Positions 9,655-20,559 of a stretch of DNA of 64,000 bases are shown here, in pieces (positions within the stretch are counted from its first letter, which is position 1; each line of letters begins with the position of its first letter). The notes below the pieces were generated by a model that had not been told where the DNA came from, searched no databases, and was given only the letters and a program-made list of their open reading frames with translations. The stretch lies in assembly GCA_902728285.1 (NCBI GenBank), contig CACVBU010000458.1, positions 124,001 through 188,000 of the forward strand. Direction: 5' to 3'. The stretch comes from Clytia hemisphaerica. Its lineage: Eukaryota > Cnidaria > Hydrozoa > Leptothecata > Clytiidae. The translations under genes and the position numbers were made by a program.

Positions 9655-10851
9655 ATGGACAGCTCCAGAAGACTTTGTGTAAATTGGAAGTCTCTAGAAG
9701 GCGCAGCACACAGGAAAAGACCATTGATCATTCGTCCAAATAACGAAGGTTTGTTTACCTGCCCTATAAAACTTTGTTTGCACGCCGACTTCAAAAGTAG
9801 CCGTGGTTTGAGAAAACATGTATCGAACAAACATCCGTGGTACTACTACTTTGATCACCAACCTGTAGTAAAACGTGAAGTCATGCAGAGAGCTATTCCG
9901 AAAAAGAAAGCAGTAACAGCTGGAAATCCTGCATTTTCGTTAGAAAAGGGACTTCGCTTTGTGCTATGGTTATGTACTTCTTGCGGAGGAGGGAAAAACC
10001 GAAAGGATGCCCGGCATATCGCCAAGAGAGCTATGAAATTCTTTATGCACGCCCTTGGGAATAGTAAAAGTGATAACGATCTAACTGAGGAATTTGTCGA
10101 TTGCTGCTTGAGTTCCACTTCTATATTTATTTCTTTTTTAAAACTTTTAGAAGAAGAATGGAAATTAAGCTCATCTGGTTCATTGAATTACTTGAAGGCA
10201 ATAAATGATTTTGTGGATTTTCAAAAATCTCATGGCGTCCCGGATAGCACTTTACGTTGTTTTACCGTCGTAGAAGTTTACCTACGCCGAGCGAAGGAAA
10301 ATTTAAGCAAGAAAAAGAACTTTGAATGCAACAGAAATCTTGATTTGGAAACACTTATAGCCAGAGACAGCTGGGCATCCATCGAAGAAATGGAGGAAGT
10401 GATCCCTTACCATATCCGATCATTCAAACAAGTGATACAAGTGCACCTTAGATGAGGGTTCAAGGATGTTAGCAAAAGGTGATTTAGTTTTTTCAATTCG
10501 CTTCATCACAACACTTAACTTTTTTTGGGAGTTAAGTGCTCAAGATCAATGACTTTTCAATTTCTTACCGTCGTCATGATAAACAAGGCTCGTACTAACG
10601 ATGGTTTTATTGACTAAACTGAGTTCAAAACTGCTGCAAAGTACATTTTTGACACCTTAATCATTGATGATGATGTCATGGCATTGATCGACCTATATTT
10701 AGAGCACATTCGGCCACGTCTGAATCCACAGTGCGAATATTTACTATTGTCGACCAATGGAACCCAATTTCAATCTTTAACAACATCCATGACAATGCTT
10801 GTTCACGAGGCAATCGTTGAATACATCAACCCAACTCGATATAGACAGTGA
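9655..10851 (+). pseudogene. C2H2 finger / tyrosine-recombinase-like mobile-element ORF, broken
   Basis: An intact 266-residue ORF runs 9655-10455 and contains one C2H2-type finger (C-X4-C-X12-H-X4-H, about residues 37-60) followed by KHPWYYYFD. After its stop, coding sequence continues in shifted frames: a stretch around 10480-10550, then 10549-10851 with an in-frame TAA at 10615 and ending NPTRYRQ then TGA. The composite resembles a repetitive gene family in invertebrate genomes that I associate with Crypton-like tyrosine recombinases. The terminal H/N-P-T-R-Y-R motif would be the HxxR region. That assignment is recalled and tentative. The breaks show this copy is dead or truncated. Confidence 0.5.
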
Positions 10852-10893
10852 GCGATTATCACTTGAGGAGCAGCACTACATTGGGGGGGGGTT

Positions 10894-11022
10894 ACAATAA
10901 TCTAGTAGAAACCATGTATACTTAGCTGTTTAATTTTTAAGCATAAATTATGACGTAGAAAAGAAAATAACAATAGGAGACGAAGTAAGGATATTTGACG
11001 AAGTAGTGCTATGCACATGGGG
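10894..11022. repeat. 129-bp direct repeat, left copy
   Basis: Starts ACAATAATCTAGTAGAAACC and ends ATGCACATGGGG. It matches 12216-12344 with a handful of substitutions. The two copies enclose about 1.2 kb that includes MITE copy B. Confidence 0.85.
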
Positions 11023-11327
11023 CGGGGGGCTCCACCGGATCTCTGACACGAGGGTATTCTTCAGAGGGTTTCCATCATATTCTCGCCCTCGCCAATGAAT
11101 GTGTATCATTATGATATTACAACGTTGGAAAATGTGGAAAATACACGTCTCACTTGGGATATGATCGCAATTATGTCCCCATAAAAAAATGAAAAATGAA
11201 ATAAAAAAGAAAAAGAAGAAACGGCGAGAGAAGAATTGTTGTAATTCATCCTATCTTGACCACTGGAGAACTAAAAATAAGTATGGAGTGGGGAGATCGG
11301 GATTCTGAAACACTGTTGTCTCACAAT

Positions 11328-11528
11328 TAGACGATCCTATCGTCTATACAAGAAAACTAGAAAAGGGAATAATTTAGGAGAGGCGTGATAAATTCGGGTG
11401 GAGTAAGCATTGGCGGAGATTTTTACAGTGTTCCAAAACTCTACCGCCACTTTTTTCCCGTACACCGCCCTGACGCTTGAACTTTTTCCCGCGTTTACTG
11501 ACCTTTAAACGGACGATAGCATCGTCTA
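11328..11528. mobile_element. TAGACGAT MITE, copy B (9-bp TSD)
   Basis: Starts TAGACGATCCTATCGTCTA and ends GACGATAGCATCGTCTA. It is flanked by the 9-bp direct repeat TCTCACAAT (11319-11327 and 11529-11537). Internal stretches such as GGCGTGATAAATTCGGGTGG are shared with copy A. Confidence 0.9.
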
Positions 11529-12215
11529 TCTCACAATGCCCGTATTCTAAGTTTCGTATGTTCCGCATTCGAAAATCGAAAGTATGGCCGCGCGGATAAA
11601 CTCCTTCGCTACAGCCTCACGCCAGCATAAGAAGGAACGATTCTTGTTTTCCAAATCAAAATACAAAGACAATAAAGAAGGATTACCTGGTATATCTTAT
11701 TGAATTTGATTCATCTTCTTCTTGATATCGATTCTAAACAAAACAATGGTGTTAACTGATTGTAAAACCATTGCAAAATCTTAAATTTTCTAATTTTCCA
11801 ACCCGTGCAAATGCACAGAGTTCCAAAAACCCAGTGTTTTTGCACCGGGTTTTCGCGCTACTTTCGATTTCGACCCGTTGCAAATGCAACGTAGCAGACC
11901 CCGTGCAAATGCAAGGATTTGCCTGACTGATTTATATTATATTATAATTTAAAGAGCCCAGCAACCCATATCATCTTTTTTTTAAAAGGCCTAGCTATAG
12001 TGTTTTAAAAGAAGGTCAAAGAAGTAGCTATGCTATAACGCTACACTAGGGACTGGGACTGACTACGTGACCGACTGGGTTGAAAAACTGAAAAACATAT
12101 CCATGGTATATAACTGTCTCTTCTTCGTGCTATATTCAATGAAACAGCAGTCTTCAATCTAAAGTCAAGGTTCTCTCCTGTCTGGTCTGGTCCGATGTTC
12201 ATAGGAATATGATTA
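11529..12215. other. Gene-free interval
   Basis: Contains a local cluster of CCCGTGCAAATGCA-type motifs near 11810-11920 (repeats and their complements) and otherwise no ORF or splice signals that I can support. Confidence 0.4.
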
Positions 12216-12344
12216 ACAATAATCTAGTAGAAACCATGTATATTTAGCTTTTTAATTTTTAAGTATGAATTATGACGTAGAAAAGAATATAACAATAGGA
12301 GACGAAGTAAGGATATGTGACGAAGTAGTACTATGCACACGGGG
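12216..12344. repeat. 129-bp direct repeat, right copy
   Basis: Second copy of 10894-11022, in the same orientation. It runs directly into a short GGGGAAACGTCCGTC tandem repeat. Confidence 0.85.
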
Positions 12345-12414
12345 AAACGTCAGTTCGGGGAAAAGTCCGTCGGGGAAATGTTCGGTCAGGGAAACGTCCG
12401 TCGGGGAAACATCC
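12340..12414. repeat. Short tandem repeat, ~15-16-bp unit CGGGGAAACGTCCGT
   Basis: About five imperfect head-to-tail units. A 94-residue open frame over this region is compositional. Confidence 0.7.
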
Positions 12415-13104
12415 AGTCACCGTTATGCGTATTGAAATCAAAGGAATTCATTTCCAGCGATAAAAACATAGGAATATCACACTCCATCGTTTTTCAGACT
12501 ACACTGGCTGTAAAACTTTACCAGGTCTGTGAGAAGTTACATAGAGTAAAAATTATTTGTGGGTTATTCTTCATTTCATCTGACAGCAGAAGTATTTTTT
12601 TTGGCCACTATTTATAAAGCCCTGTGGGGAACCTCAAAACGAAATATTTTCTTCCAAATTACTTTTTTTCGAACGGAATATGTAATCAATTTATATTTTG
12701 ACAGGGCGTTGCCACTAATTACCATCCGGTACACGGATTTCCTGTATTTGCAACTATTTATGAATGAATGCAATGATACTTAACTTTTTTGTGATTACCC
12801 ATAACCAGATCGTCCATACCTTCTCTAACAGCTCGTACACAATGGATTTTTAAAGCAGAAGTAAACGTTAAAATAGTTTTTCCCGAGGGGGGGTTCTTAT
12901 TATATTATATACTTTCAAAGTTGAAGGTAATATTTTCATCAGATTAATTATAAAATTGGATTCCACCGGTAGTTCAATCAGGCAGAGATCTCCAATTGTA
13001 GTTGACATTTTCCCGGAGCAGCAAAGGTATTTGAAAACACAACATACTCTTGTTAGTCATATTTGTTCTCTTTTAACTGAATTGACAAAAGTCCATTTCA
13101 ACAT
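12415..13104. other. Gene-free interval
   Basis: AT-rich DNA downstream of the GPCR gene (which is on the minus strand). No supported ORF. Confidence 0.4.
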
Positions 13105-13263
13105 TAGCGAGGTTAAGCAAGTGTTTATTTAGACCGTTCAATGCGATATCGTAGGCCTGTACATAAGATTTCACTTGCATGATTTGCTTTGGCAAGTTAT
13201 GTACTTACCAAAGCAAAGGTATCGCACTTTACGGTCAAAATAAACCCGTACTTAACCTCGCTA
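13105..13263. mobile_element. 159-bp MITE, TAGCGAGGTTAAG arms
   Basis: The arms TAGCGAGGTTAAGCAAGTG and, at the other end, GTACTTAACCTCGCTA are inverted. Complementarity continues through AATGCGATATC / GGTATCGCACTT. It ends 12 bp before the next MITE. Confidence 0.82.
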
Positions 13264-13275
13264 TTAGGGGTCTAT

Positions 13276-13442
13276 TAGACTATGCTATAGTCTAACACGA
13301 GTTTCATCTAAGAAGAACAAAAGTGAGAACGGGATTTTTTTCGGGGTAGCTGACTCTATCCGCCGCGCAACATATTACGTTTTATAATATACAAACTATG
13401 TTATATCATAATAATATATTATACGGACAACAGCATCGTCTA
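13276..13442. mobile_element. TAGACGAT-family MITE, copy C, abutting the GPCR stop codon
   Basis: Starts TAGACTATGCTATAGTCTA and ends CAGCATCGTCTA. It is flanked by the 9-bp direct repeat GGGGTCTAT (13267-13275 and 13443-13451). Base 13451 is the last base of the minus-strand GPCR stop codon, so the right target duplication overlaps the stop. Confidence 0.87.
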
Positions 13443-13450
13443 GGGGTCTA

Positions 13451-14437
13451 TTAACACGGCTCAACATTGATTCGAATAGCTGTTGGAGATCTGGCTGGTC
13501 TTCCAACATCAGCAACACGATTAGAACTGGAAGTTACCAAATGCTGCTGTAATTTCCTTGCTGTTTCTCTCAAATGACGTTGAGAAGGGCGGTTGATCTT
13601 CAGGAAGTAGCCGGCATTGATGATACTCAACATAACGACTATCGTATGATACCAAATAGGTAGAAGACCAAATGTATGAGGACCTAAATGTTTATACAAA
13701 ACGCGCCTTGAGATGATCTGATATATAGCTAAAAATCCATAACTGGTTAAGAACAATATGAAGTAGACGCTAGAGATTTTACATACAAATTTTATGGAGC
13801 TCGATATTTGTTCTAAGTTGATTCGATAAGTGTTCAATCTTCGTAGAGTTATAATATGGCCAATGATTACTATTCCGACCACAGAAACGTTCATTGGTAT
13901 GAGATACGAGGAGGCTGCGCCGTGTTTTGACCCAAAGTTCAAAGCACAGGCTAAAATCGATTGCCATAGCACAAGACAAAAGTAAACAAATATGGCAGCT
14001 CTGAATCGCTTTTTATCAAATCTTCGATCATAATCCTCTTTGAATTGAACTCGGCAATATCTATCGATACCAATCAAACACACTATGTAACAAGAGCTAT
14101 AAAAGCTGATATGACGTATGAAGTATAACGCTTTGTACACATTACACGATATTGATTCAACTTTCAACAATGGAATAACAATACTTGAAGTTAAGGTTAT
14201 CGCAATCGTAGAATCAATCACCGATAAATACATGATCAATTTTATTGATTGATTACTTGTCTGCTTTGTTTTAGTGATCGCCCAGGCAACCAAAGGATTT
14301 AAGATGGCGGCACACACTCCGATGCCGATAAAGACAATCACCAATGCGATCCTTGTGTTCCAATACATTAATACAATGTTTTGACATTCTGAAGAGCAAA
14401 ACGTACCAGTTAAGTTACTGCAACTGGAGGTAGTCAT
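13451..14437 (-). CDS. Class-A (rhodopsin)-like G-protein-coupled receptor, orphan
   Basis: A single-exon ORF of 328 residues with seven hydrophobic segments. TM1 is about 28-53, TM2 66-90, TM3 100-124, TM4 144-167, TM5 177-198, TM6 215-241 and TM7 255-279. Seen: an extracellular N-terminus with a possible N-glycosylation site (NLT at 8-10) and several Cys, Asp75 in TM2, Cys98 before TM3, an exact DRY at 125-127 ending TM3, and Trp148 in TM4. TM6 lacks a CWxP motif, and TM7 has NAGYF (274-278) where class A usually has NPxxY. The ligand cannot be predicted. The C-tail is short and basic. The stop TAA lies at a MITE junction. Single-exon, lineage-specific class-A receptors are common in invertebrates. 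Confidence 0.85.
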   Translation of the reverse strand: MTTSSCSNLTGTFCSSECQNIVLMYWNTRIALVIVFIGIGVCAAILNPLVAWAITKTKQTSNQSIKLIMYLSVIDSTIAITLTSSIVIPLLKVESISCNVYKALYFIRHISFYSSCYIVCLIGIDRYCRVQFKEDYDRRFDKKRFRAAIFVYFCLVLWQSILACALNFGSKHGAASSYLIPMNVSVVGIVIIGHIITLRRLNTYRINLEQISSSIKFVCKISSVYFILFLTSYGFLAIYQIISRRVLYKHLGPHTFGLLPIWYHTIVVMLSIINAGYFLKINRPSQRHLRETARKLQQHLVTSSSNRVADVGRPARSPTAIRINVEPC

Positions 14438-16085
14438 TTTAAAGATTTTTCGTTGTTTCTTGTGATATTTTACCTATAAGAAAGCAGGTACAAAATCAAA
14501 TGTTTATTTTTTTCTAGAAATTCTTTCTCTAATACCACAAATATTTGCATGAAAGTATCAAAATAAAAAAATACTAGCCGGTACCCGGCGTCGCACGCCA
14601 GTTTAGCTGTTTGCTGAACGCATTTAAAGTCCTTTGGATGTTGGGAAGGTGGCTTAAACACCCCTTAAACACGATGAAATCAAAATTAAAGGGAAGAATT
14701 CTCTTCAAAGTTTGACTCTATCCCTCCCGGGTGACGTATCTTTTATTTAACCATATTTTGAAAAATATTTTTGTGGCAAAAATGATCAGAAAGCAGAAAG
14801 GGCGCCATTCCCAAATTACACCATACCGGCGACCAGCGACGTCCGAGACGGCTCTGCAATTAGATTTTTTTTCTCGCTTCGCTCGCGTTATATTTGCCGT
14901 ATTTCTTGATGTTTAGGAAAACTTTGATGTCAAGATAAGCGGAGTGAAATAATAGACATGACACACGATTCGTCGAAAAAAGGCAGCCCGGGGGGTGCTT
15001 AGGCAAGAGAAGGAAGGGTATTGGTATATGCCGGCCTTAAAGGTGCCTTTTTTGAAACATGGCAGTTTGAAAAATCGGAAAATCAAACTTCAGTCCCACT
15101 AAGAACTGGAAAAATAGGAAAATTTTAACTTTTTGCCCCCAGAAAGATAGAAATTTGGTGAAATTAGTCCCAAAAAGTGAATTAAAATTCACACAATATC
15201 CTTGTTTTCTTCCCTCTTATTCTGCTAAGGCTCCAAGGGGCAGGGCCGAAAGTCAGCTCGCAACCATAGTCCCCCCCCCGAAGGCAGCAATTTTATGGTG
15301 CTTTATAAAATAACTCGTCATAACTTCGATAACTTTTCAAATTCAACAATGACTTAGATTTACAGCAAAATAATTATCGACATAGATGTTTAAAGGTCCC
15401 TTTTTACGAAGAAAGAACTTAGTTTTTACCACCCTTTTGAAGTATTTTTAATGTGCTGTTGTTCTAAACAAACTTGTCTTGTGATCTTATGTTTTATTTT
15501 ATATTTGTTCTTTCTTTAACAGATTCTGTTTAAAAGATTTTCTTTTTTTTGAAAAGAATTCGAATGTCTCAAATCAAATAGGTCGTTAATTACATTCGAA
15601 AATATAAAACAAAAGAAAAGAAATAAAAAAAAGAAAAAGTCTAATCTATCAATCAAAACAAAGTCTTTATAAAACGGCGCGAATCTGATTTAACACATTT
15701 GTGGAGCAAGAAGCAAAAGTCATCTTTTAAAAGAACAAAACATTGCTTGCGAAATCGAAAGTGACACACAGACAGAAAACAAAATGACATACGCGTTATA
15801 CTATTAATATATAGATAGAGGCTTTATTTAACCATATAGAATTCTGGAAATGGTGTTTGTGTCTAATATTCTACCTGAAGTTAATTTTTCTAAATTCTTC
15901 ATTCGTCAATTCTTAATTTAATATTTCCTTTGATTAAAAAATATGAAAATACTATTATCAAGCATGAACTGGCGCAATCTATCTGTATGTCAAAGCCTGT
16001 CCTCGGTGAAAGAATATTTGATTACGGAATATTATATTCAAATTAAGAAAACTGAAGTAAAAATTGAAAATTAAGTTGAAAGAAA
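14438..16085. other. Gene-free interval with a G/C-tract repeat
   Basis: No supported gene. Around 14988-15295 lies a repeat-like block starting AGCCCGGGGGGTGCTTAGGC and ending in a poly-C tract. Its ends resemble the poly-G/C-ended element at 31297-31640, but clean inverted ends were not found. Confidence 0.4.
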
Positions 16086-16086
16086 A

Positions 16087-16649
16087 CCCCCCTTCTCACA
16101 GACCAACTGTGAGCCCTTCCCACTGAAAAAATTGACCAAAGTCCCTGTTGGAAAATAATAATTTTTGTCCCACTGAATCAAATACACCAATCCTCACCGA
16201 ATTTTTTGACTTCAAAACAAAATAATTCAAACCCCCGACCATAAAAAATATGGGAATATCAATCTCCATCGAGTTTGTTCAGTCCGTTAATTTTACCCTA
16301 GCCTATACTAGACGTCACGCGCGTTTTTTTACGCAATTAACATCTAAAAAAAAAAATAAAAAAAATTAACGTCTATTCCACTTTGCGACTTTTTCGAATG
16401 TTTTGAGCCCGGGTTTTCGGGCTCTAAACATTCGATTTTTTGACGTCAATTTTAATTTTCGAAGCTCCTACAGTAGCAAAATAATCGAATTGCGTCAAAA
16501 CACTTGAAAGGCTTCTATTTTTCGAAAATCGTCAAAGGGGAATTTTCATAAAGAAACGAGATGAAAAATCCAGGTTTTTAGTGAGGTGCTCGCTAATTTT
16601 ACCCCCACTGGCTGAAAAAATCCTACCGAGTCTACGAGAAGAAGGTGTG
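16087..16649. mobile_element. CCTTCTCACAGA-family repeat, copy 1, interrupted
   Basis: Shares CCCCTTCTCACAGACC, TCCCCACTG-type motifs, TCCATCGAGTTT and CCCCCACTGGCTGAAAAAATCCTAC with 25953-26225 and, inverted, with 28641-28910. Its middle is split. The stretch TTAATTTTACCC appears before the break (about 16296) and again as CTAATTTTACCC after it (about 16594), bracketing about 290 bp absent from the other copies. The inserted part has a central hairpin (GAGCCCGGGTTTTCGGGCTC). Confidence 0.7.
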
Positions 16650-17388
16650 AAAGATAAAACAAGAAAATCAATTTCTCAAATTTCGTTCATATTTCTTAAA
16701 CGAGTTTCTGGAACACAAGAACACTAAACTTTTTGACAAATGTATTCGATTGTTTTTTCCCTCACTCCATAAACCTTTTTTTCGTACAAACAGACCGAAA
16801 AAATAGTTACGGCTTTTCCAAGGAAACTTCCACGAATCTAATGGCAACAGTAAAGGCAACTTTAATTGGTTTTGATGTATCAAACATATAACAGCAACTA
16901 GGATGAATGATCATTTTGTAATGAACATGCACGGGGTTAACTATAAGGCCTTCAAAATCGGACTCTTACAGTGCAGATAAACTTCAGACAAATTTGGGCA
17001 AAAAATTAACCTCTATTATACAATGCACTTTCTTGAAAACTTTGATCATTTTAAAGCAAACAAAAAACACATTTTTACACCCTTAGAGTGCGCTTTTGGA
17101 AACCTGAAAAACGCACCCTATAAGGGCGGCTGTAGGTTGCTTACCACGGGACGTTACGTTAATTCATAGGACCCATAAAAAATTATTCAATGTCTCAAGG
17201 GACAAACCACCATGACAATTGTTCGAATACCAGGCAAGTGTTGTTCGTGACGTAATTTATGAAAAGGTCTATTTCAATTCATTAAGAACGGAAATGTACA
17301 AGTTCCAACAGTGCTCATTTGGAGGTGTCTTTACTGTATATAACCTCCCCCAGCATTGAAGATATTATAATTACCGATGCGTCTACAG
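16650..17388. other. Gene-free interval
   Basis: Contains a half-copy (17191-17243) of the inverted-repeat element seen downstream of the methyltransferases. No coding signal. Confidence 0.4.
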
Positions 17389-17587
17389 AATACACCTTTT
17401 CGACCATAGCCGCCAATTGCCACGCGAGCATTTTTTTGTCCACTTTACAACCCTAAAACCGTCCCAGTCTTTTTTCACACCTATAGACAATAGAAAGAAA
17501 TGTCAAAAAAATGTCAAAAAAGGATTGGATCGAGTTTAGGGGGGATGCCCGCGCGGCAATTGGTGGCTACGGTCGAAAAGGTGTATT
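17389..17587. mobile_element. ~199-bp MITE, TACACCTTTTCGACC arms
   Basis: The arm AATACACCTTTTCGACCATA continues into GCCGCCAATTGCC. At the right end GGCAATTGGTGGC continues into TACGGTCGAAAAGGTGTATT. The arms resemble, with gaps, the arms of the intronic element at 60331-61062. Confidence 0.85.
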
Positions 17588-19475
17588 CGAATTTTAATAC
17601 TTTTTTCTTCTTTTTAAAATGATTTTCACGACTGTGTATTTCTTTGATACGATATATTAACCTAGATTTTTTTTATCCGAAAAAAATGTTTTATCTTGAT
17701 TTGTTAGGAAAAAGCTTATTAAATAACACAGCTAAAATTCATTGCTAGCTTAGCCTGTATACTAGGCGAGAGAATCTTATCGTTATTTTTGAAAATTTCC
17801 TTGATCAATTAATGTAAAACAGCATGATTCTAACTGATATCTTTAAATTCCATCCTTATCTTGGCTTCTTACGAAAAAGAAATGTTTCACCAAATTTGAA
17901 GACGCCGGTGTCAAACAAAAAACTCTGTGTATCCTAGGAATTAAGCCATTCGTGATATTCATATCATAATGTTTTATACAGAAGCACCCAAAAAGACTGG
18001 ATGTTTTCCACTAAATTGAATCTAAACAATAAAACTAGTGGTGAGCACCCGGACTATACACCGTGCTGCCCGTATAAAGCATTACGTTATGAATATCATG
18101 ACTTGTGAATGATTGCATCGTGCAGTTTTTTACGTTAGTGAACAGAAAACAATATTTCTCAGAAATACAAATTGTAAGGTCTTGTCCAAAACCTATCAAT
18201 AAATTAATTACAATCTGGATAAGAAATGCAGGTTGTAAATCCCATTTAAGCCCAATTAAGGGCCTCAAGAACACATTAAGAATTGCTAAGTGTCATCCCA
18301 ATTTTTACACCTTGAGCATGATGACATCTCTGACACTAATTAGTCATAAAGTCATAAACACATTTTCAAATTTATTCACTATGTCTAATATATCGTTTGA
18401 ACCGTAATTTATTGAATATTCAAATTAAATACTGAAATAAGCCTTTTAAAATTACAAAAATGTTTTCTAAACAGGTGGTATAGCTCTGAACCACCAAAAA
18501 TATTATGAATAGGAATGAGCCTAGCCCGAGGGGGGATTGGGTCAAATTAGTCCCTAAGGGTTAGGCTATGGGTCCGAGAGTCGAAAGCCGGGCGGCATTC
18601 CTCGTCATTCTGTAAGCTCAGTATCCCCCAGGAGCCTAGTCTAGATGTTACGGACTTAATTGTGCTGTTATGGCAAATTAATTGTGAAGTTAATCGACTG
18701 GAAAATTGACTTAATGTTTTAATGTTCTTTTGTATTTCCCTTTTGTATAGTTTTTATGACCTCTAGGGAATTTCGTTTTTTCGATAAAAAGAAATGAAAT
18801 TTTTTTGAACTTTGAGCAATCAAAAATATACAGTAACTGTTTTGACCTATGATGTACACAGACGCTTGACTGCATTTTCTTGTGTGAGAAGTTTGCTGTT
18901 TTGGTCAACATAACAAGAGGTGTTTTTGCTCCATTGACACAACATTCAATTGATCATCTACAGTTTGAAGCAGTTATCTGATAATCCTTAAACAATCCAA
19001 AACCTAATATACACGAATTGTGCAACAAAGAAAAGTCAACGATAGACTATTATTTTGTTGTAGACGCTGACAATTAATTTCGATCGATGATAGATTGATT
19101 CTAATGAGCTATAAGTGCCCAAAACTTGTTATTAAATTTCGGTTGGAATTTTTTTTAAATCTCCTCTTATGCAATCAACTCTCTGGACACTATATTCTAA
19201 TTTGATGCAATTGGATATGTTACAACATATATTCATGGTCTTTTTATATGCGGTGGTAAAGCCAGAATTAGTTACTATGGGTGTCTTCTACAAAAATATA
19301 TTATTCCTTATATTGTTATTGATAATTTTAAGGCAGCTAATGACCTCTGGTGCTGTCTCCAAATGTTGGTTGGTGTTGACAATATTATTATGTTTGAAAT
19401 TTTCGGTCATTTGTCATTTACTGCTACCATACCTACAAAGTCAGAGACTCAGGGATACTCATGGTAGTGCTTGAC
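17588..19475. other. Gene-free interval
   Basis: AT-rich. A short GC-richer block at about 18526-18645 (CCTAGCCCGAGGGGG ... CCCCCAGGAGCCTAG) has inverted ends and shares a CGAAAGCCGGGCGGCA-type string (inverted) with about 33600-33620, so it is likely a small repeat. No gene supported. Confidence 0.4.
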
Positions 19476-19548
19476 TATGACGTGCCGTATGTTGCAAAAA
19501 TCATTTTTCCGTTTGCTGGTAAAAACATTGATTTTATTACAAAAAAAC

Positions 19549-20340
19549 ACTTTTTAGCATTGTAAGAGTTCATTTTTTAGCATTCAAAAAGTTGACATTT
19601 TAGCATTGTAAAAGTGAACTTTTTAGCATTGTAAAAAGTTCATTTTTTAGTATTCAAAAAGTTCAATTTTTAGCATTCAAAAAGTTCACTTTTTAGCATT
19701 CAAAAAGTTCACTTTTTAGCATTCAAAAAGTTCACTTTTTAGCATTCAAAAAGTTCACTTTTTAGCATTAAAGTTCATTTAAGCAGTCATAAATGTCACT
19801 TTTTAGTTATTCATGTCACTTTTTAAGCATTGAAACATCTCGCTTTTTAGCATTGAAAAACCTTCAAAACTCACTTTTTTAGCATTGAAAAATCTCGCTT
19901 TTTAGCATTGAAAAACCTCGCTTTTTAGCATTGAAAAATCTCGCTTTTTAGCATTCAAAAAGTTCACTTTATAGCATTCAAAAAGTCACTTTTTAGCATT
20001 GAAAAATCTCGCTTTTTAGCATTGAAAAACCTCGCTTTTTAGCATTGAAAAATCTCGCTTTTTAGCATTCAAAAAGTTCACTTTATAGCATTCAAAAAGT
20101 TCACTTTTTAGCATTGTAAAAGTGAACTTTTTAGCATTGTAAAAAGTTAATTTTTTAGTATTCAAAAAGTGACCTTTTTAGTATTGTAAGATGTTCATTT
20201 TTTAGTACTCAAAAAGTTCATTTTTTAGCATTCAAAAAGTTCACTTTTTAGCATTGTAGAAAGTTCACTTTTTAGCATTGAAAAACCTCGCTTTTTAGCA
20301 TTAAAAAATCTCGCTTTTTAGCATTCAAAATAAGTCACTT
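19549..20340. repeat. Left foldback arm: tandem array, unit ~22-23 bp
   Basis: Roughly 30 or more imperfect units of CACTTTTTAGCATTCAAAAAGTT and variants (GCATTGTAAAAGT, GCATTGAAAAACCTCG). Variants group into sub-blocks, suggesting repeated local amplification. Confidence 0.95.
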
Positions 20341-20559
20341 TACGAAAATGTCATTTTTAATTTCGCATAGCGAAAGTAATACGATAGGCATGGTATGGCG
20401 GAATCGGGAAAATGTACCCGATACGGTGGGCGAACTCACTAAACTTAATTCGCACTTTACACGCTCGTATAACCACGGACGATTTTGGCGGGTTTTCTTT
20501 GGATTACGTCATATATATTTGTGTCTTCAGCTTCACAATTTGGATTTTTTCTTTATTTT

